Positions 51,752 to 61,477 of a stretch of 64,000 nt of DNA are shown one piece after another. Made by a program: the position numbers and the translations under genes. Within the stretch, counting starts at the first letter, position 1; every line of letters starts with the position of its first letter. Below the pieces are notes generated by a model. That model saw only the letters and a list, made by a program, of their open reading frames with translations. It did not search any database and was not told the DNA's origin. This DNA is from Sporosarcina sp. D27. GTDB taxonomy: Bacteria; Bacillota; Bacilli; Bacillales_A; Planococcaceae. The DNA lies in the NCBI RefSeq assembly GCF_000586555.1, contig NZ_AZUC01000046.1:248001-312000 (forward strand). Direction: 5' to 3'.

Positions 51752-52627
51752 TTACTCCCCATACTCTTTAAAGTAACTTGTTACAATTTTAAAGAACTCT
51801 TGTGCGATCGGTGTTAGGTTTTCCGAAGACTTCATGATCAAACCAATATTTCGGACTAGCTGCGGGTACAAAGGCAATATACGAATCTTCTCTGTATTTT
51901 CAGGAATTGCAAGGTTTGGCATAATAGTAACACCTAGTTTTCCCTTTACCATAGAGATTACCGTTTCATTATCTTTACTATTATAAGAAACATGTAAGGG
52001 AAGATGCGCTTTACGAAATTCATCTTCTATAAGCGCTTCACATCCAGAGCGTAACATGATAAAAGATTCCTCAACGAAATTTTCCATCGTGACAACATTC
52101 TTTTCTACAAAAGGATGCTCATCATATATGACTGCAGACAAAGGGTCTTCCAATAGATGTATACATTCTACACCTTTAACTGGTAATGCTGTAAAGCCAA
52201 GGTCCACAGTTCCCTCTTCAACCCACTTTACAATATCTTCATACCCACCTTCATATAATACGATTTCGATATTCGGAAAGCGTTCTTTACATATAGAAAA
52301 CAAAGCAGGTATAAATGAGGCTGTAAAACTAGGAAAACTCCCGATAGAAATCTTTCCTAATTCCAGTCCTTTTATGGAGGCAACTTTCTGCTCCATATGA
52401 GCCATATGAGCTACAATACTTCGTATATGTGGAATGATATACTCACCTGCAGTTGTCAGTGATGTACCGCCCCTTCCACGTTTTAATAGTGTCACACCAA
52501 GTTCCGATTCAAGCGTAGTAATGTTGTGGCTCACACCTGATTGGGTCAACCCAATTTCCTGACCAGCCTTTGTAAAATTCCCGCTCTCCACTACTTTCAG
52601 TAGCACTTCAAGTTGGAAGAAATTCAA
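51752..52627 (-). CDS. LysR family transcriptional regulator
   Basis: A 291-residue LTTR with the N-terminal wHTH MNFFQLEVLLKVVESGNFTKAGQEIGLTQSGVSHNITTLE and the periplasmic-binding-like effector domain starting LGKISIGSFPSFTASFIPALFS. It is divergent from the OYE gene at 52775 and likely controls it and the downstream EamA gene. The inducer is unknown. The intergenic 52628-52774 holds promoters but no clear operator. Confidence 0.9.
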   Translation of the reverse strand: MNFFQLEVLLKVVESGNFTKAGQEIGLTQSGVSHNITTLESELGVTLLKRGRGGTSLTTAGEYIIPHIRSIVAHMAHMEQKVASIKGLELGKISIGSFPSFTASFIPALFSICKERFPNIEIVLYEGGYEDIVKWVEEGTVDLGFTALPVKGVECIHLLEDPLSAVIYDEHPFVEKNVVTMENFVEESFIMLRSGCEALIEDEFRKAHLPLHVSYNSKDNETVISMVKGKLGVTIMPNLAIPENTEKIRILPLYPQLVRNIGLIMKSSENLTPIAQEFFKIVTSYFKEYGE

Positions 52628-52774
52628 ATCGCTTCACATCCTTTTCTATATTATACATGAGAAATTCAAATACTTTAAATAAGAAACATTCATTTTACTT
52701 ATATTACTTTTTAAAATACAATATTCATTGTAAAGCAAATCAAATAAAAACACAGAAATGGGAGCAAATATGTT

Positions 52775-53911
52775 ATGACAAAACAGCAATATGAAAAGAT
52801 TCTATCACCGTACGCACTTTCAAATGGGGTAAGCCTTACTAATCGAGTAGTCGTGGCTCCGATGACGACCTATTCCGGAAATATAGATGGAAGCGTATCT
52901 TACGAAGAACTTGCTTACTATAAGAGAAGATCAAATGGCCCTGGTATGTTCATTACAGCAGCTGCAACAATATCACCCCTTGCCACTAGCTTTCCCCGGC
53001 AAATGAAAGCTTATGGGGAGCAGAATATTTCAGGTCTCACCAATTTGGCGGCTACAATTCAAGAAAAAGGAGCAAAAGCAATCCTCCAACTCCATCACGG
53101 AGGAAGCGAGAGCCTTATTGGGGAAATTGGCGATAAGCAAATGGTAAGCCCTAGCGGCGTTGTTGCAAGTATCTATAAGGACAAAGAAGATGCATACATT
53201 CCGCGTACACTGACACATGAAGAAATACTATCCACTATTCAAGATTTCGGACAGGCAACGATGATGGCCATTTGTGCAGGTTTTGATGGCGTAGAAATTC
53301 ATGGGGCTAACGGATACCTTATCCAACAATTTTTCTCTGGATATTCAAATCACCGAACAGATATGTGGGGTGGAACTCTGGAAAAACGGATGTGTTTTCC
53401 ACTTGCTGTGATAGAAGAAGTAAAACGGGTACGGGATCAATATGCGGACAACAACTTTATAATTGGGTATCGATTCTCACCAGAAGAACCAGAAGTAGGA
53501 GGGATAATAATGGAGGAGAGCATCGCATTAGTAGATCGGCTAGCTAATTTAGATCTTTCCTATTTACATCTCTCTGTTAAAAACGTTTGGTCAATGCCTC
53601 GCAGTGGTTCGGATCAAACGAAGACAAGATCAGAGATTTTTCGAAATGTAATCGCTGACAGAACAACTTTCATGTCACTTGGTTCTATCCATACACCGGA
53701 TGATGCATTGGCCGTATTAGAGAAAGGCATACCCCTATTTGCGTTAGGCAGAGAGATTCTAATGGAGCCCGATTGGGTTAAAAAATTAAAAGAAGGTAGA
53801 GAAGAAGAGATTCGAACTAATTTGCCACGTGATAGTCAACAGACACTCTCTATTCCGGATGCAATGTGGAATAATATTCTCAAACGCGATGGTATGCCTG
53901 AAAAGAGATAA
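52775..53911 (+). CDS. NADH:flavin oxidoreductase, Old Yellow Enzyme family
   Basis: The 378-residue protein has the OYE TIM-barrel pattern: [54 protein letters not shown] with the substrate-binding HxxN-like residues, and HLSVKNVW. It uses FMN to reduce activated C=C bonds or xenobiotics. It is in a divergent pair with LysR. It lies 35 bp before the EamA transporter gene and the two may be one unit. Confidence 0.85.
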   Translation: MTKQQYEKILSPYALSNGVSLTNRVVVAPMTTYSGNIDGSVSYEELAYYKRRSNGPGMFITAAATISPLATSFPRQMKAYGEQNISGLTNLAATIQEKGAKAILQLHHGGSESLIGEIGDKQMVSPSGVVASIYKDKEDAYIPRTLTHEEILSTIQDFGQATMMAICAGFDGVEIHGANGYLIQQFFSGYSNHRTDMWGGTLEKRMCFPLAVIEEVKRVRDQYADNNFIIGYRFSPEEPEVGGIIMEESIALVDRLANLDLSYLHLSVKNVWSMPRSGSDQTKTRSEIFRNVIADRTTFMSLGSIHTPDDALAVLEKGIPLFALGREILMEPDWVKKLKEGREEEIRTNLPRDSQQTLSIPDAMWNNILKRDGMPEKR

Positions 53912-53946
53912 ACACATGGGTATATATTCAAGTAAGGAGAATGGAT

Positions 53947-54858
53947 ATGAATAAAATTGCTGTATTTCAATTAATTGTAGCCATGTCCATCTTTGGGTCC
54001 GTTGTTTTTTTCTCAAATCTCACTGGGCTTCCGGCAATTGAACTCGTATGGATTCGTTGTATATTTGCCGCTGTCTTCCTATGGATTGCTTGGATTTTAA
54101 CAGGGAGTTTTAAAAGAGAGCGATGGGATAGGAAAGAATTATTTTTTATTGTTTGTTGTGGAATCGCGAATGTATTGAACTGGGTGTTTCTTTTCAAAGC
54201 ATTTGAAATGACGTCTATTACAATCGCAATTACCCTATATCATTTGGCTCCTATCATGGTTCTTGCCGTAGGAACCCTTTTCTTTAAGGAGCAAATGACA
54301 AAATTCACCTATCTTGCTATCTTGATTTGCTTTATTGGGACAATGTGCATTGTAGGGACGAATGGATTCCATATAACTTCTGCAAGCTGGAAGGGAATAA
54401 TATACAGCATTATTGCGGCATGTTTCTATTCGGCAACGATGATTCTAGGAAAGAGCATTACAAAAACAACTGTATATGCAACCACTTTTCTTCAAATGGT
54501 GATAGGATTAATCGTATTACTGCCTTTTATTCATTTTTTCAGTTACCAAGCAATAGGAACTTCCCAATGGAGCTACGTCATCACAACGGGAATTGTTCAT
54601 ACTGGAATCGTGTATATTTTATTTTTCAGTAGTATCCGACAGTTGCCTACGTCTGTTTTCTCTTTTATGATTTTTATAGACCCTGCAGTCGCTATCTTAC
54701 TAGATATTGCTGTGACGGGTACACATTTAAAATGGTTACAATTACTCGGCATTCTTTGTATCTTTGTTGGGTTATTCTACTCCCTTAAAGCGAATAATAA
54801 TAAAACAGATACTGGACGGAAGATTTATATGACTTCTAATCTGAAACGGCAAGACTGA
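53947..54858 (+). CDS. EamA/DMT-superfamily transporter
   Basis: The 303-residue protein has ten hydrophobic helices arranged as two EamA repeats (for example SIFGSVVFFSNLTGLPAIELVWIRCIFAA and SVFSFMIFIDPAVAILLDI). The start is the ATG at 53947, with AAGGAG seven bases upstream; the ATG at 53941 lies too close to the ribosome-binding site. Likely exports or imports a small metabolite. It is probably co-transcribed with the OYE gene. Confidence 0.85.
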   Translation: MNKIAVFQLIVAMSIFGSVVFFSNLTGLPAIELVWIRCIFAAVFLWIAWILTGSFKRERWDRKELFFIVCCGIANVLNWVFLFKAFEMTSITIAITLYHLAPIMVLAVGTLFFKEQMTKFTYLAILICFIGTMCIVGTNGFHITSASWKGIIYSIIAACFYSATMILGKSITKTTVYATTFLQMVIGLIVLLPFIHFFSYQAIGTSQWSYVITTGIVHTGIVYILFFSSIRQLPTSVFSFMIFIDPAVAILLDIAVTGTHLKWLQLLGILCIFVGLFYSLKANNNKTDTGRKIYMTSNLKRQD

Positions 54859-54937
54859 ACTGTAGTAGTGAGCTTTTGTTACTAAAGACGGTGTCGTTAC
54901 TTTTATCATCAATTCTTCCCTGTTGAACAAGCTGAAA

Positions 54938-55020
54938 ATTCCTTATTGAACTAACCTGCTCCTTTAGTCATCAGGAAAAAGTGCTTTACTCCTTATTGAA
55001 CTAAAGCACCCGATAGTTTA
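54938..55020. repeat. Two copies of a TTATTGAACTAA intergenic motif
   Basis: CCTTATTGAACTAACCTGCT (54951 region) and CCTTATTGAACTAAAGCACC (54991 region) are related; the second sits in a perfect hairpin GTGCTTTA/TAAAGCAC (54981-55009). Similar fragments occur at 51414-51433 and 51631-51668. Function unknown. Confidence 0.5.
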
Positions 55021-55099
55021 AATCTATTTTTTCAAAAATCATCAATCACTTTTGCTATCTTTTGAAGTGCTGATAAAGGGCGCTTTCGAAGTAACGATC

Positions 55100-55143
55100 A
55101 AAGCCCAATTTCTCATTTTAAAGCTGAGAAATTGGGCTTTTTT
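55100..55143 (+). terminator. Terminator, likely for the OYE-EamA unit
   Basis: AAAGCCCAATTTCTCA pairs perfectly with TGAGAAATTGGGCTTT and a T-run follows. Confidence 0.85.
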
Positions 55144-55317
55144 TATATTTACTTATAGTGCAAGATAACGATGCAAAATAACTCCTGAAGTGACAACATC
55201 GTTTAAAAGGTGTCAAATTCTAGCATATTTTCACTCTGTTAGATTCGTGAGTTTTATAAATACGCTATAATACATCTACTTTGGATGTTACATACACAAT
55301 AGTAGACATAACACCCG

Positions 55318-55365
55318 TTCGAACAAAAAAACTCTAGATAAGTGATCTAGAGTTTTTTGTTCGAA
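55318..55365. terminator. Long bidirectional terminator-like hairpin
   Basis: TTCGAACAAAAAAACTCTAG pairs with CTAGAGTTTTTTGTTCGAA with one bulged A, a stem of 21 bases. It lies between the 55100 terminator and the amidohydrolase operon, so it may also close that operon on the minus strand. The bases between 55366 and 55580 show no gene I would support. Confidence 0.7.
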
Positions 55366-55580
55366 CTATTTATTTTGGAAATAATACACAAAGAAGCCTT
55401 CCTGATATTGACACAGTTGGTTTCTTTATTTAATGCAATTGTAGTGTATTCACCATTTTGGCTAACACGTTTCACCAAACGTTCATTCATCGCTCCGGAT
55501 ACATTGATTCAATTCGTTTCGGAAAACTTTTTGTTCTCCTTGTATAGCTTGTAACATTTATTCCATTGTTTTCTAATATT

Positions 55581-56792
55581 TTATTTGTATAACATCCCTT
55601 TTTGCATTAACTGCCTGTCTTTCGGTAGTCTTGCAACTGCTTCTGCACTGCAGCTTGCATCTACAAATACAAAGCTCGCCTCATCCCCAACCATTGGCCA
55701 CACTTGTACACCTTCACCATTTAAAGGAATTACACCTTGGGTAATTAAACTTAAACTTTCGCGAAGCGATCGTTCGTCCGATTTCCCAGTATAGTCGCAG
55801 AAATTATGCACTTTTTCCAACACATCTCCAGGAACATAAGGGCTCCAAGAATCATAAAAACCGTCACAGCCCAAAGCAACTTTAACGCCTTCCGCTCTCA
55901 TTATATCAATTGGAATGAGCTGAGAGTTTATAGAAATCGGGATGGTAGACATAATTTCCACGTTATGTTCTCTCATTTTTTTGGAAAATCGCTTTTGCAT
56001 AGGAGGCGTCAATTTACTTAAACCGAATGCATGACTAAAAGCAGTAGATCTCATATAGTCTTGTTCTTTCACCATGTCCAGCCATTTATCCATTGTATAG
56101 AAGCCTACTTGTCCTCTATCATGCAAATGCATGTCGACATCTACGTCATACTCTTTCGCGATATCCATCGTAAGCTGCAATGATTTTTCGATGTCTTTAT
56201 CAATACCAGCCGGGTCAAGTCCCCCTAAGATGGTTGCTCCAGATGCCAATGCTTGTCTTAATAAATCAGGAACTTCTTCATGAGCTAGCAAGCCGTGTTG
56301 AGGAAACGCGACAATTTCATATGTTAAATAGTCTTCATAAGCTTTCAGTGCTTTTTTAACGCCTTCTAAATTTTTCAATTTAATGAAGGGGTCAATATTC
56401 ACATGTGTTCGAATATGATTCACACCATTACTTAAATGCATTTCAATCATGGCAGATGCTCTTTGTTCCGCTGTTTCAGCAAGTTCCTCTAACTCTACAG
56501 CTTCAAGAGCCAATCGTTCGGATAAATTCTTTACGGGGCGACAAGCTCTCCATCCTAATGACAGATACGTTTTATCCAAATGATTATGCATTTCTTTGAA
56601 TGCAGGAAGTGCTAATTTCCCTTCCATATCAATGGCATCTTCAACCGGGATATTTTCAGTTGCTAGGAGTATCGTCTGAATTCCTTCTTTCGCAACTTGA
56701 ATATGAAACAAATCGGTTACGGTTTGAATGCTGCCATCTTCATACGTAGTTTCACCAATTTCAAGTCGAACGTTTCGTAGCCATGTACTCAT
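55581..56792 (-). CDS. AtzC/CodA-like amidohydrolase (third in operon)
   Basis: The 403-residue protein has EMHNHLDKTYLSLGW (HxH metal pair), HIRTHVNIDP, EIVAFPQHGLL, ILGGLDPAGIDKDI, DVDMHLHDRGQVG (third His; Asp in place of the catalytic Glu of CodA), TAFSHAFGLS and ALGCDGFYDSWSPYVPGD with the metal-side Asp. This fits metal-dependent amidohydrolases of the cytosine deaminase/AtzC group. It overlaps the previous gene by four bases (ATGA), so translation is coupled. Confidence 0.85.
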   Translation of the reverse strand: MSTWLRNVRLEIGETTYEDGSIQTVTDLFHIQVAKEGIQTILLATENIPVEDAIDMEGKLALPAFKEMHNHLDKTYLSLGWRACRPVKNLSERLALEAVELEELAETAEQRASAMIEMHLSNGVNHIRTHVNIDPFIKLKNLEGVKKALKAYEDYLTYEIVAFPQHGLLAHEEVPDLLRQALASGATILGGLDPAGIDKDIEKSLQLTMDIAKEYDVDVDMHLHDRGQVGFYTMDKWLDMVKEQDYMRSTAFSHAFGLSKLTPPMQKRFSKKMREHNVEIMSTIPISINSQLIPIDIMRAEGVKVALGCDGFYDSWSPYVPGDVLEKVHNFCDYTGKSDERSLRESLSLITQGVIPLNGEGVQVWPMVGDEASFVFVDASCSAEAVARLPKDRQLMQKGMLYK

Positions 56793-58036
56793 CGGAATTC
56801 CCCCTTCAGGTCTACCTCTTCTTCATGAATGACATTCCCTTTTGAAATCACTGTCGAAATCGGGCATTGTCTAGCAATCAGATGTGCGGAGCTAATTGCA
56901 TCCACGAGTAGTGCATTGGCCGTATCCCCAACTTTTGGCCACTGTTGCTCACCTTCCTCACTTAATGGTGTTAATCCGCCTGTTGCATACTTCAAAGACT
57001 GCCCAATATGCCATTCATCGATGTAGCCAAAGCGTTGGATAAATTGATTTAACTTTTGAATTGTATCCCCGCTTCCAAAAGGTGACCAATGATCAATCAG
57101 GCTATCATGTCCAAAAGAAACTTTTACGCCCCGATCATACATATACTTCACTGGGATTGTAATCGGACCTGCACCGATTGGAACCGTGGTTGTCACTCCA
57201 ACATTATTTGCAGCTACTCGATCTATAAGCTTGTCTAATGCTTGTTGGGGCAAGTCTGCTAATGCGAATGCATGACTGAGTGTGACTTCCTTCGTAAAAG
57301 ATCTTCGTTCGATTTCATTCAGAATTTGTTGGATTTCAAATTCCCCTAATGTGTTTTGTTCATGTAAATGGAGGTCAATGGCTACATTATATTGTTTGGC
57401 TAATTCAAAAGTTATGTTTAACACTTCTCGGCTATTGCGATCTATTAAAGCAGGATCTACCCCACCGATATGAGTGGCTCCCATCTGTAATGCTTTTTCA
57501 AGGATTGTTATAAATTCTGGACCGTTACGTAATAAACCATGTTGTGGGAAAGCAACGATTTCATACGTAATTTGATCCTCATAACTTTCTAATACACGCT
57601 TCGCTATTTCCATATGCTTCGTCTCAATTTGCGGGTCAACATTCACATGCGTACGTATATGGGTATGTCCGTGTTTAATATAGTGCCGCACAATAGCGTG
57701 GGCTCTCTCTTCAGCTACATTCAATTGTTTAGGCAATATAGTGGCTTCTTCTTTTAAACGGCTAAAAATCCCTTCTGTAGCTGGAGTTGGCGCTTTCCAT
57801 TCTCCGCCGAAGTATGTTTTATCGATATGTGTATGCATTTCTTTGAACGATGGAACGAGTAGTTGCTCTTTAGCATCTACTACTGCTGCATCGCTTGCTT
57901 CGATCGTTGGTGCTATTTCAACAAACTTGCCATTTTCAATCAAGATATCAACTAATTTCGTCTCTGTAGCCGTGACGAACGATTGATCATACAAATACCC
58001 TGTTTCCAAACGCACATTCTTTAATAACAATGCCAA
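56789..58036 (-). CDS. AtzC/CodA-like amidohydrolase (second in operon)
   Basis: The 415 residues contain EMHTHIDKTYFGGEW, HIRTHVNVDP, IVAFPQHGLL, HIGGVDPALIDRN, VAIDLHLHEQNTLGEF (Glu at the catalytic position, as in CodA), TLSHAFALAD and SFGHDSLIDHWSPFGSGD. The key residues are all present. It is a paralogue of its neighbours but clearly diverged, so each gene may act on a different substrate. It ends in a four-base overlap with the next gene and lies 70 bp after the MFS gene. Confidence 0.85.
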   Translation of the reverse strand: MALLLKNVRLETGYLYDQSFVTATETKLVDILIENGKFVEIAPTIEASDAAVVDAKEQLLVPSFKEMHTHIDKTYFGGEWKAPTPATEGIFSRLKEEATILPKQLNVAEERAHAIVRHYIKHGHTHIRTHVNVDPQIETKHMEIAKRVLESYEDQITYEIVAFPQHGLLRNGPEFITILEKALQMGATHIGGVDPALIDRNSREVLNITFELAKQYNVAIDLHLHEQNTLGEFEIQQILNEIERRSFTKEVTLSHAFALADLPQQALDKLIDRVAANNVGVTTTVPIGAGPITIPVKYMYDRGVKVSFGHDSLIDHWSPFGSGDTIQKLNQFIQRFGYIDEWHIGQSLKYATGGLTPLSEEGEQQWPKVGDTANALLVDAISSAHLIARQCPISTVISKGNVIHEEEVDLKGEFR

Positions 58037-58106
58037 AACAATCTCTCCCTTTTATAGTTTTCTTTTAAATAGGACTCACGCAAAAGCTTTTACACTTTAG
58101 CGTCAC

Positions 58107-59528
58107 TTAACTGACGAACACTCGTTTAATAAATAGAGAACAAATCAGACCAATCACAGCGATGATGACAGCAAAGATGTATGCATGTTGAACTCCATAG
58201 ATCAAACCCTCTGCTTTAACAGCAGCATCATGCGGGTTATGAACGTGAGCTAAAAAAGCGTTTTGGCTTTTATTCAGTATGCCGACGGCGATTGCTGTGC
58301 CAATGGCACCTGAAGTTTGAATGGTCGTATTCACGATTGCCGTTCCATCAGGATAATTACTTCGTTCTAACTGATTTAATCCGTTCGTTTGTGAAGGCGT
58401 CGTAATCATAGACATTCCTACCATTAACAAAGTATAGAAGATAATAATCGTGAATCCTTCGGTAGCAGTAGATATTTGTGAAAAAACGACTACCGAAATG
58501 AGATCTAATACAAAGCCCGGAATGACTACCCATCTCGGTCCAAATTTATCAAATAAATGTCCTGTAACGAGCGCCAAGATCCCATTAAGAATCCCTCCAG
58601 GCAGCAACAACAAGCCTGCTTCAGAGGACGACAAACCTAAACCGCCTTGAATATACATCGGCAATAGTAAATTACTTGAGAAAATGATGAAATTACTCAA
58701 AATTGTTAATACTATCCCAATTATAAACATCGGATGTTTGAAAACACGAACGTTAAGAATGGGCTCTTCGAGCTTTAATTGACGCCGTCCAAACAATAGT
58801 AAGGAAATTCCTCCGATTAAAAGAGAGAGCATAACCGGTAAACCGTACCATCCGATTTGTTCATCTCCAGCTAGGCTGAATCCCATAACAAGCCCACTAA
58901 ATCCTAATGTGGATAAAACAATAGAGATATAATCAATGGCTGGTTTCTTTTCAATAGATAGGTCAATTAAGTACACAAGACCTAAGCATAAGGAAAACAA
59001 TAAAAAAGGAATCGGTATCCAAAACACCCAATGCCAACTCAGATATTCCATTATGAATCCGGCAATCGCTGGACCGGTTGCTGGCGCAAACATCATAACT
59101 AAACTAACGGTACCCATCGCGACCCCACGCCTGTGTGGTGGAAAAATAACCAAAATGGTGTTGAATAAAATTGGTGTGACTAATCCTGTTCCACATGCTT
59201 GGATGATTCGACCAAGTATCAGCACCGTAAAGTTGGAAGAATTGGCTGCAAGCACTAAACCAGTAATGGAAAACAATAAAGCGGTAACAAATATTTTTTT
59301 CGTTTTAAAACGTCTAATTAGCAAACCTGAAATAGGAATAAGAATACCTAATACAAGCAAATAACTAGTCGTCAGCCACTGCACAGTAGCTGGAGAAACA
59401 TCAAATTCTTTCATTAAATTATGTAAAGCAATATTAAGGGCCGTTTCACTAAACATGCCCATAAATCCACAAATTAGTAATGCCGTCATTAATGGCACTA
59501 CTTTCACTCGACTTTGTTTGTCAAACAT
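58107..59528 (-). CDS. MFS transporter, DHA2-type (about 14 helices)
   Basis: The 473-residue protein has about 14 hydrophobic segments and the DHA2 signatures: VQWLTTSYLLVLGILIPISGLLI near helix 2, LGRIIQACGTGLVTPILFNTI, and MGTVSLVMMFAPATGPAIAG. Members export drugs; uptake of a metabolite is possible here because the gene sits inside a catabolic cluster. It has a preceding five-codon ORF that overlaps its start. Confidence 0.85.
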   Translation of the reverse strand: MFDKQSRVKVVPLMTALLICGFMGMFSETALNIALHNLMKEFDVSPATVQWLTTSYLLVLGILIPISGLLIRRFKTKKIFVTALLFSITGLVLAANSSNFTVLILGRIIQACGTGLVTPILFNTILVIFPPHRRGVAMGTVSLVMMFAPATGPAIAGFIMEYLSWHWVFWIPIPFLLFSLCLGLVYLIDLSIEKKPAIDYISIVLSTLGFSGLVMGFSLAGDEQIGWYGLPVMLSLLIGGISLLLFGRRQLKLEEPILNVRVFKHPMFIIGIVLTILSNFIIFSSNLLLPMYIQGGLGLSSSEAGLLLLPGGILNGILALVTGHLFDKFGPRWVVIPGFVLDLISVVVFSQISTATEGFTIIIFYTLLMVGMSMITTPSQTNGLNQLERSNYPDGTAIVNTTIQTSGAIGTAIAVGILNKSQNAFLAHVHNPHDAAVKAEGLIYGVQHAYIFAVIIAVIGLICSLFIKRVFVS

Positions 59529-59538
59529 TATGTGCCAT
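59521..59538 (-). CDS. Five-codon leader ORF overlapping the MFS start
   Basis: AAGGAG, six bases, then ATG GCA CAT AAT GTT TGA (MAHNV). Its stop overlaps the MFS start codon region, whereas AAGGAG is 16 bases from the MFS ATG, too far for direct initiation. The mini-ORF would thus couple translation of the transporter gene. Confidence 0.45.
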   Translation of the reverse strand: MAHNV

Positions 59539-59596
59539 CTACAACTCCTTTAAGCTTTGAACACTACTGGTTACCCCTTCACATAGCAATAAAGAA

Positions 59597-59642
59597 GCTC
59601 ACAGAATGACTATCGCAACAACGTAGCAAGCATTCTGTGAGC
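59597..59642 (-). promoter_or_regulatory. Hairpin between amidohydrolase 1 and the MFS gene
   Basis: GCTCACAGAATG and CATTCTGTGAGC form a perfect 12-base stem; the tail on the minus strand, TTCTTTATTG, is a weak T-run. It may be a partial terminator or an mRNA processing or stabilising structure that lowers MFS expression. Confidence 0.55.
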
Positions 59643-59690
59643 ACCCTAGTCCCATTTTGTATGAAGAATAAACGTGTAATTTACTCACTT

Positions 59691-60920
59691 TTAATATGAT
59701 TTGAGGGAGCTTGAAACTATTTCCCCTTTGAATATTGTAGCTACTCGTTTAGCTCTTCGTGCAACAGCTTCTGCTGAACAAGAAGCTTCGACTAAAACAA
59801 TATTAGCGTCATTGCCAACTTTCGGCCAAACTTGATCACCTTCATAATTAAGAGGCGTTTTACCACCAGTAATATAGTGTAGTGCTTGTGCCAATGAACG
59901 TTCATCCACCCAACCAGAAATTTCAGCCAAACGTCCAACGCGTTCTAAAATATCCCCATTACCAAATGGTGACCAAACGTCAAAAATATTATCACATCCA
60001 ACCGCAACAGACACACCGCTTTCGCGTAAAAAGCCCATCGGTGGGAATTTACGATCAATTGGCACACTAGAAATAATCGTAATGCCCGCATCAGCAAGTA
60101 ATTCAGCCATCTCTTTCGCTTCGGATAATGGAATATCTCCAAGCCCAAAAGCATGACTAATTGCTACTTTTCCTTGCAAGCCAGCTGCTTTTGTTAACTG
60201 GGCTAGTCTCTTCATTGTGAAAATCCCCAACTGATCCGGATCATGCAAATGTAAGTCGATTCCAGCATTTTCTTCTACAGCTAAATCAACCATCGCTTTT
60301 AACGATGCCTCTATATCTCCATCGACAGTAGCTGGATCAACACCACCCACAAAGCTCGCGCCATTTTGCAGTGCTTTTCTCACCAATTCCCTTGAATCTG
60401 TACGTAATAAGCCGTGTTGAGGAAAAGCAACAATTTCATGCGTTAATTTCCCTTCATACGTATGCAGCGCTTTTTGAACATCCTCTAAATTCTTTAATCC
60501 AACTTCAGGATAAATATCCACATGTGTACGCACATGAGTAATACCGGAGTCTACATATATACCAAGTAACATTTCCGCACGTTCCTGTGTAGACGTCTCC
60601 AAAGAAGGAAGAACCTCTTTTTCAATGTCAAGACGTTCAAAGATATTACGTACGGGCCTAACAGAACGCCATCGATCACCAAGCAACGTTTTGTCCAAAT
60701 GACAATGCTTTTCAATAAAAGATGGAAGTGCTAGTAGTTGTTTTGCATCTTTTTTTGGCACATCATCGTTTATTTTCTCAGTGGCAGATATTATTTCCCC
60801 AATTTTCCCATCCTTAATTAAGAGATGAAAATATTCCGTATTAGTAGCTGTGACCATGCCATCATCGATTTGGTAGTTTGTCTCCAAGCGTGTATTTGTT
60901 AACCAATAAGTAGAACTCAT
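59691..60920 (-). CDS. AtzC/CodA-like amidohydrolase (first in operon)
   Basis: The 409 residues contain EKHCHLDKTLLGDRW (His72 and His74), HVRTHVDIYPE, IVAFPQHGLL, FVGGVDPATVDGDIEASL, IDLHLHDPDQLG, AISHAFGLGD and AVGCDNIFDVWSPFGNGD. The segment GGVDPAT followed by a HLHD loop is like AtzC, the enzyme that hydrolyses N-isopropylammelide, but this is family resemblance and not proof of a triazine substrate. A ribosome-binding site GGAAAGGATC precedes it, 18 bp after the deaminase gene. Confidence 0.85.
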   Translation of the reverse strand: MSSTYWLTNTRLETNYQIDDGMVTATNTEYFHLLIKDGKIGEIISATEKINDDVPKKDAKQLLALPSFIEKHCHLDKTLLGDRWRSVRPVRNIFERLDIEKEVLPSLETSTQERAEMLLGIYVDSGITHVRTHVDIYPEVGLKNLEDVQKALHTYEGKLTHEIVAFPQHGLLRTDSRELVRKALQNGASFVGGVDPATVDGDIEASLKAMVDLAVEENAGIDLHLHDPDQLGIFTMKRLAQLTKAAGLQGKVAISHAFGLGDIPLSEAKEMAELLADAGITIISSVPIDRKFPPMGFLRESGVSVAVGCDNIFDVWSPFGNGDILERVGRLAEISGWVDERSLAQALHYITGGKTPLNYEGDQVWPKVGNDANIVLVEASCSAEAVARRAKRVATIFKGEIVSSSLKSY

Positions 60921-60938
60921 ATCATCCGATCCTTTCCA

Positions 60939-61421
60939 TCAATTATTAAGCTTTTCCTTAGAATTTAATTCACTCCAGCGTTGATACACCTCAATACTAT
61001 CTCCATCCGGCTGTTGGACCATTGGCAATCGACGTTCTTCAATTGGTTTGCTATATTCATCATAAAACGTTTCCAACTCGAAGTACTTACGATCATCTTT
61101 ATAATAAGGAGCATACTCTTCACGGGTTGTAATATAAATGACTTTTCTAGGACTGCAATAATAAAGCGCACCTAAACACATGGGACACGGTGTTGTGAGA
61201 ATATAAATATCACAATCGGTTAAATTTTCGGTTTGCAACTTTTTACACGCTTCCCTAATAGCGACTATTTCAGCATGGGCAGTTGGATCATTCGTTTGTG
61301 CTACTAAATTTGGACTTTCAGCAATAACTTCCCCGTCACGTACGATCACCGTTGCAAACGGACGTCCGCCCGCTTCTACATTTTCACGTGCCAAATCAAT
61401 TGTTCGTTTTACAAAATCCAT
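60939..61421 (-). CDS. Nucleoside deaminase (guanine deaminase GuaD-like)
   Basis: The 160-residue protein has DPTAHAEIVAIREACKKL and TTPCPMCLGALYYCSPRKVIYI (HAE and PCxxC zinc ligands), as in B. subtilis GuaD and related purine deaminases. The second half (EETFYDEYSKPIEERRLPMVQQ-like) matches the GuaD style. It hydrolytically removes an amino group from a heterocycle; guanine is one candidate. It is in the same transcript as the amidohydrolase genes. Confidence 0.85.
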   Translation of the reverse strand: MDFVKRTIDLARENVEAGGRPFATVIVRDGEVIAESPNLVAQTNDPTAHAEIVAIREACKKLQTENLTDCDIYILTTPCPMCLGALYYCSPRKVIYITTREEYAPYYKDDRKYFELETFYDEYSKPIEERRLPMVQQPDGDSIEVYQRWSELNSKEKLNN

Positions 61422-61477
61422 TTCAATTCACCTCATTATTATTTTTATCTAACCTAGGTTAAAAAATTATCTATCCA

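Noticed and set aside
55357-55554. 65-codon ORF on the plus strand after the long hairpin
   Set aside because: It starts inside the hairpin arm and has no ribosome-binding site; the minus strand of the same stretch is no better supported.
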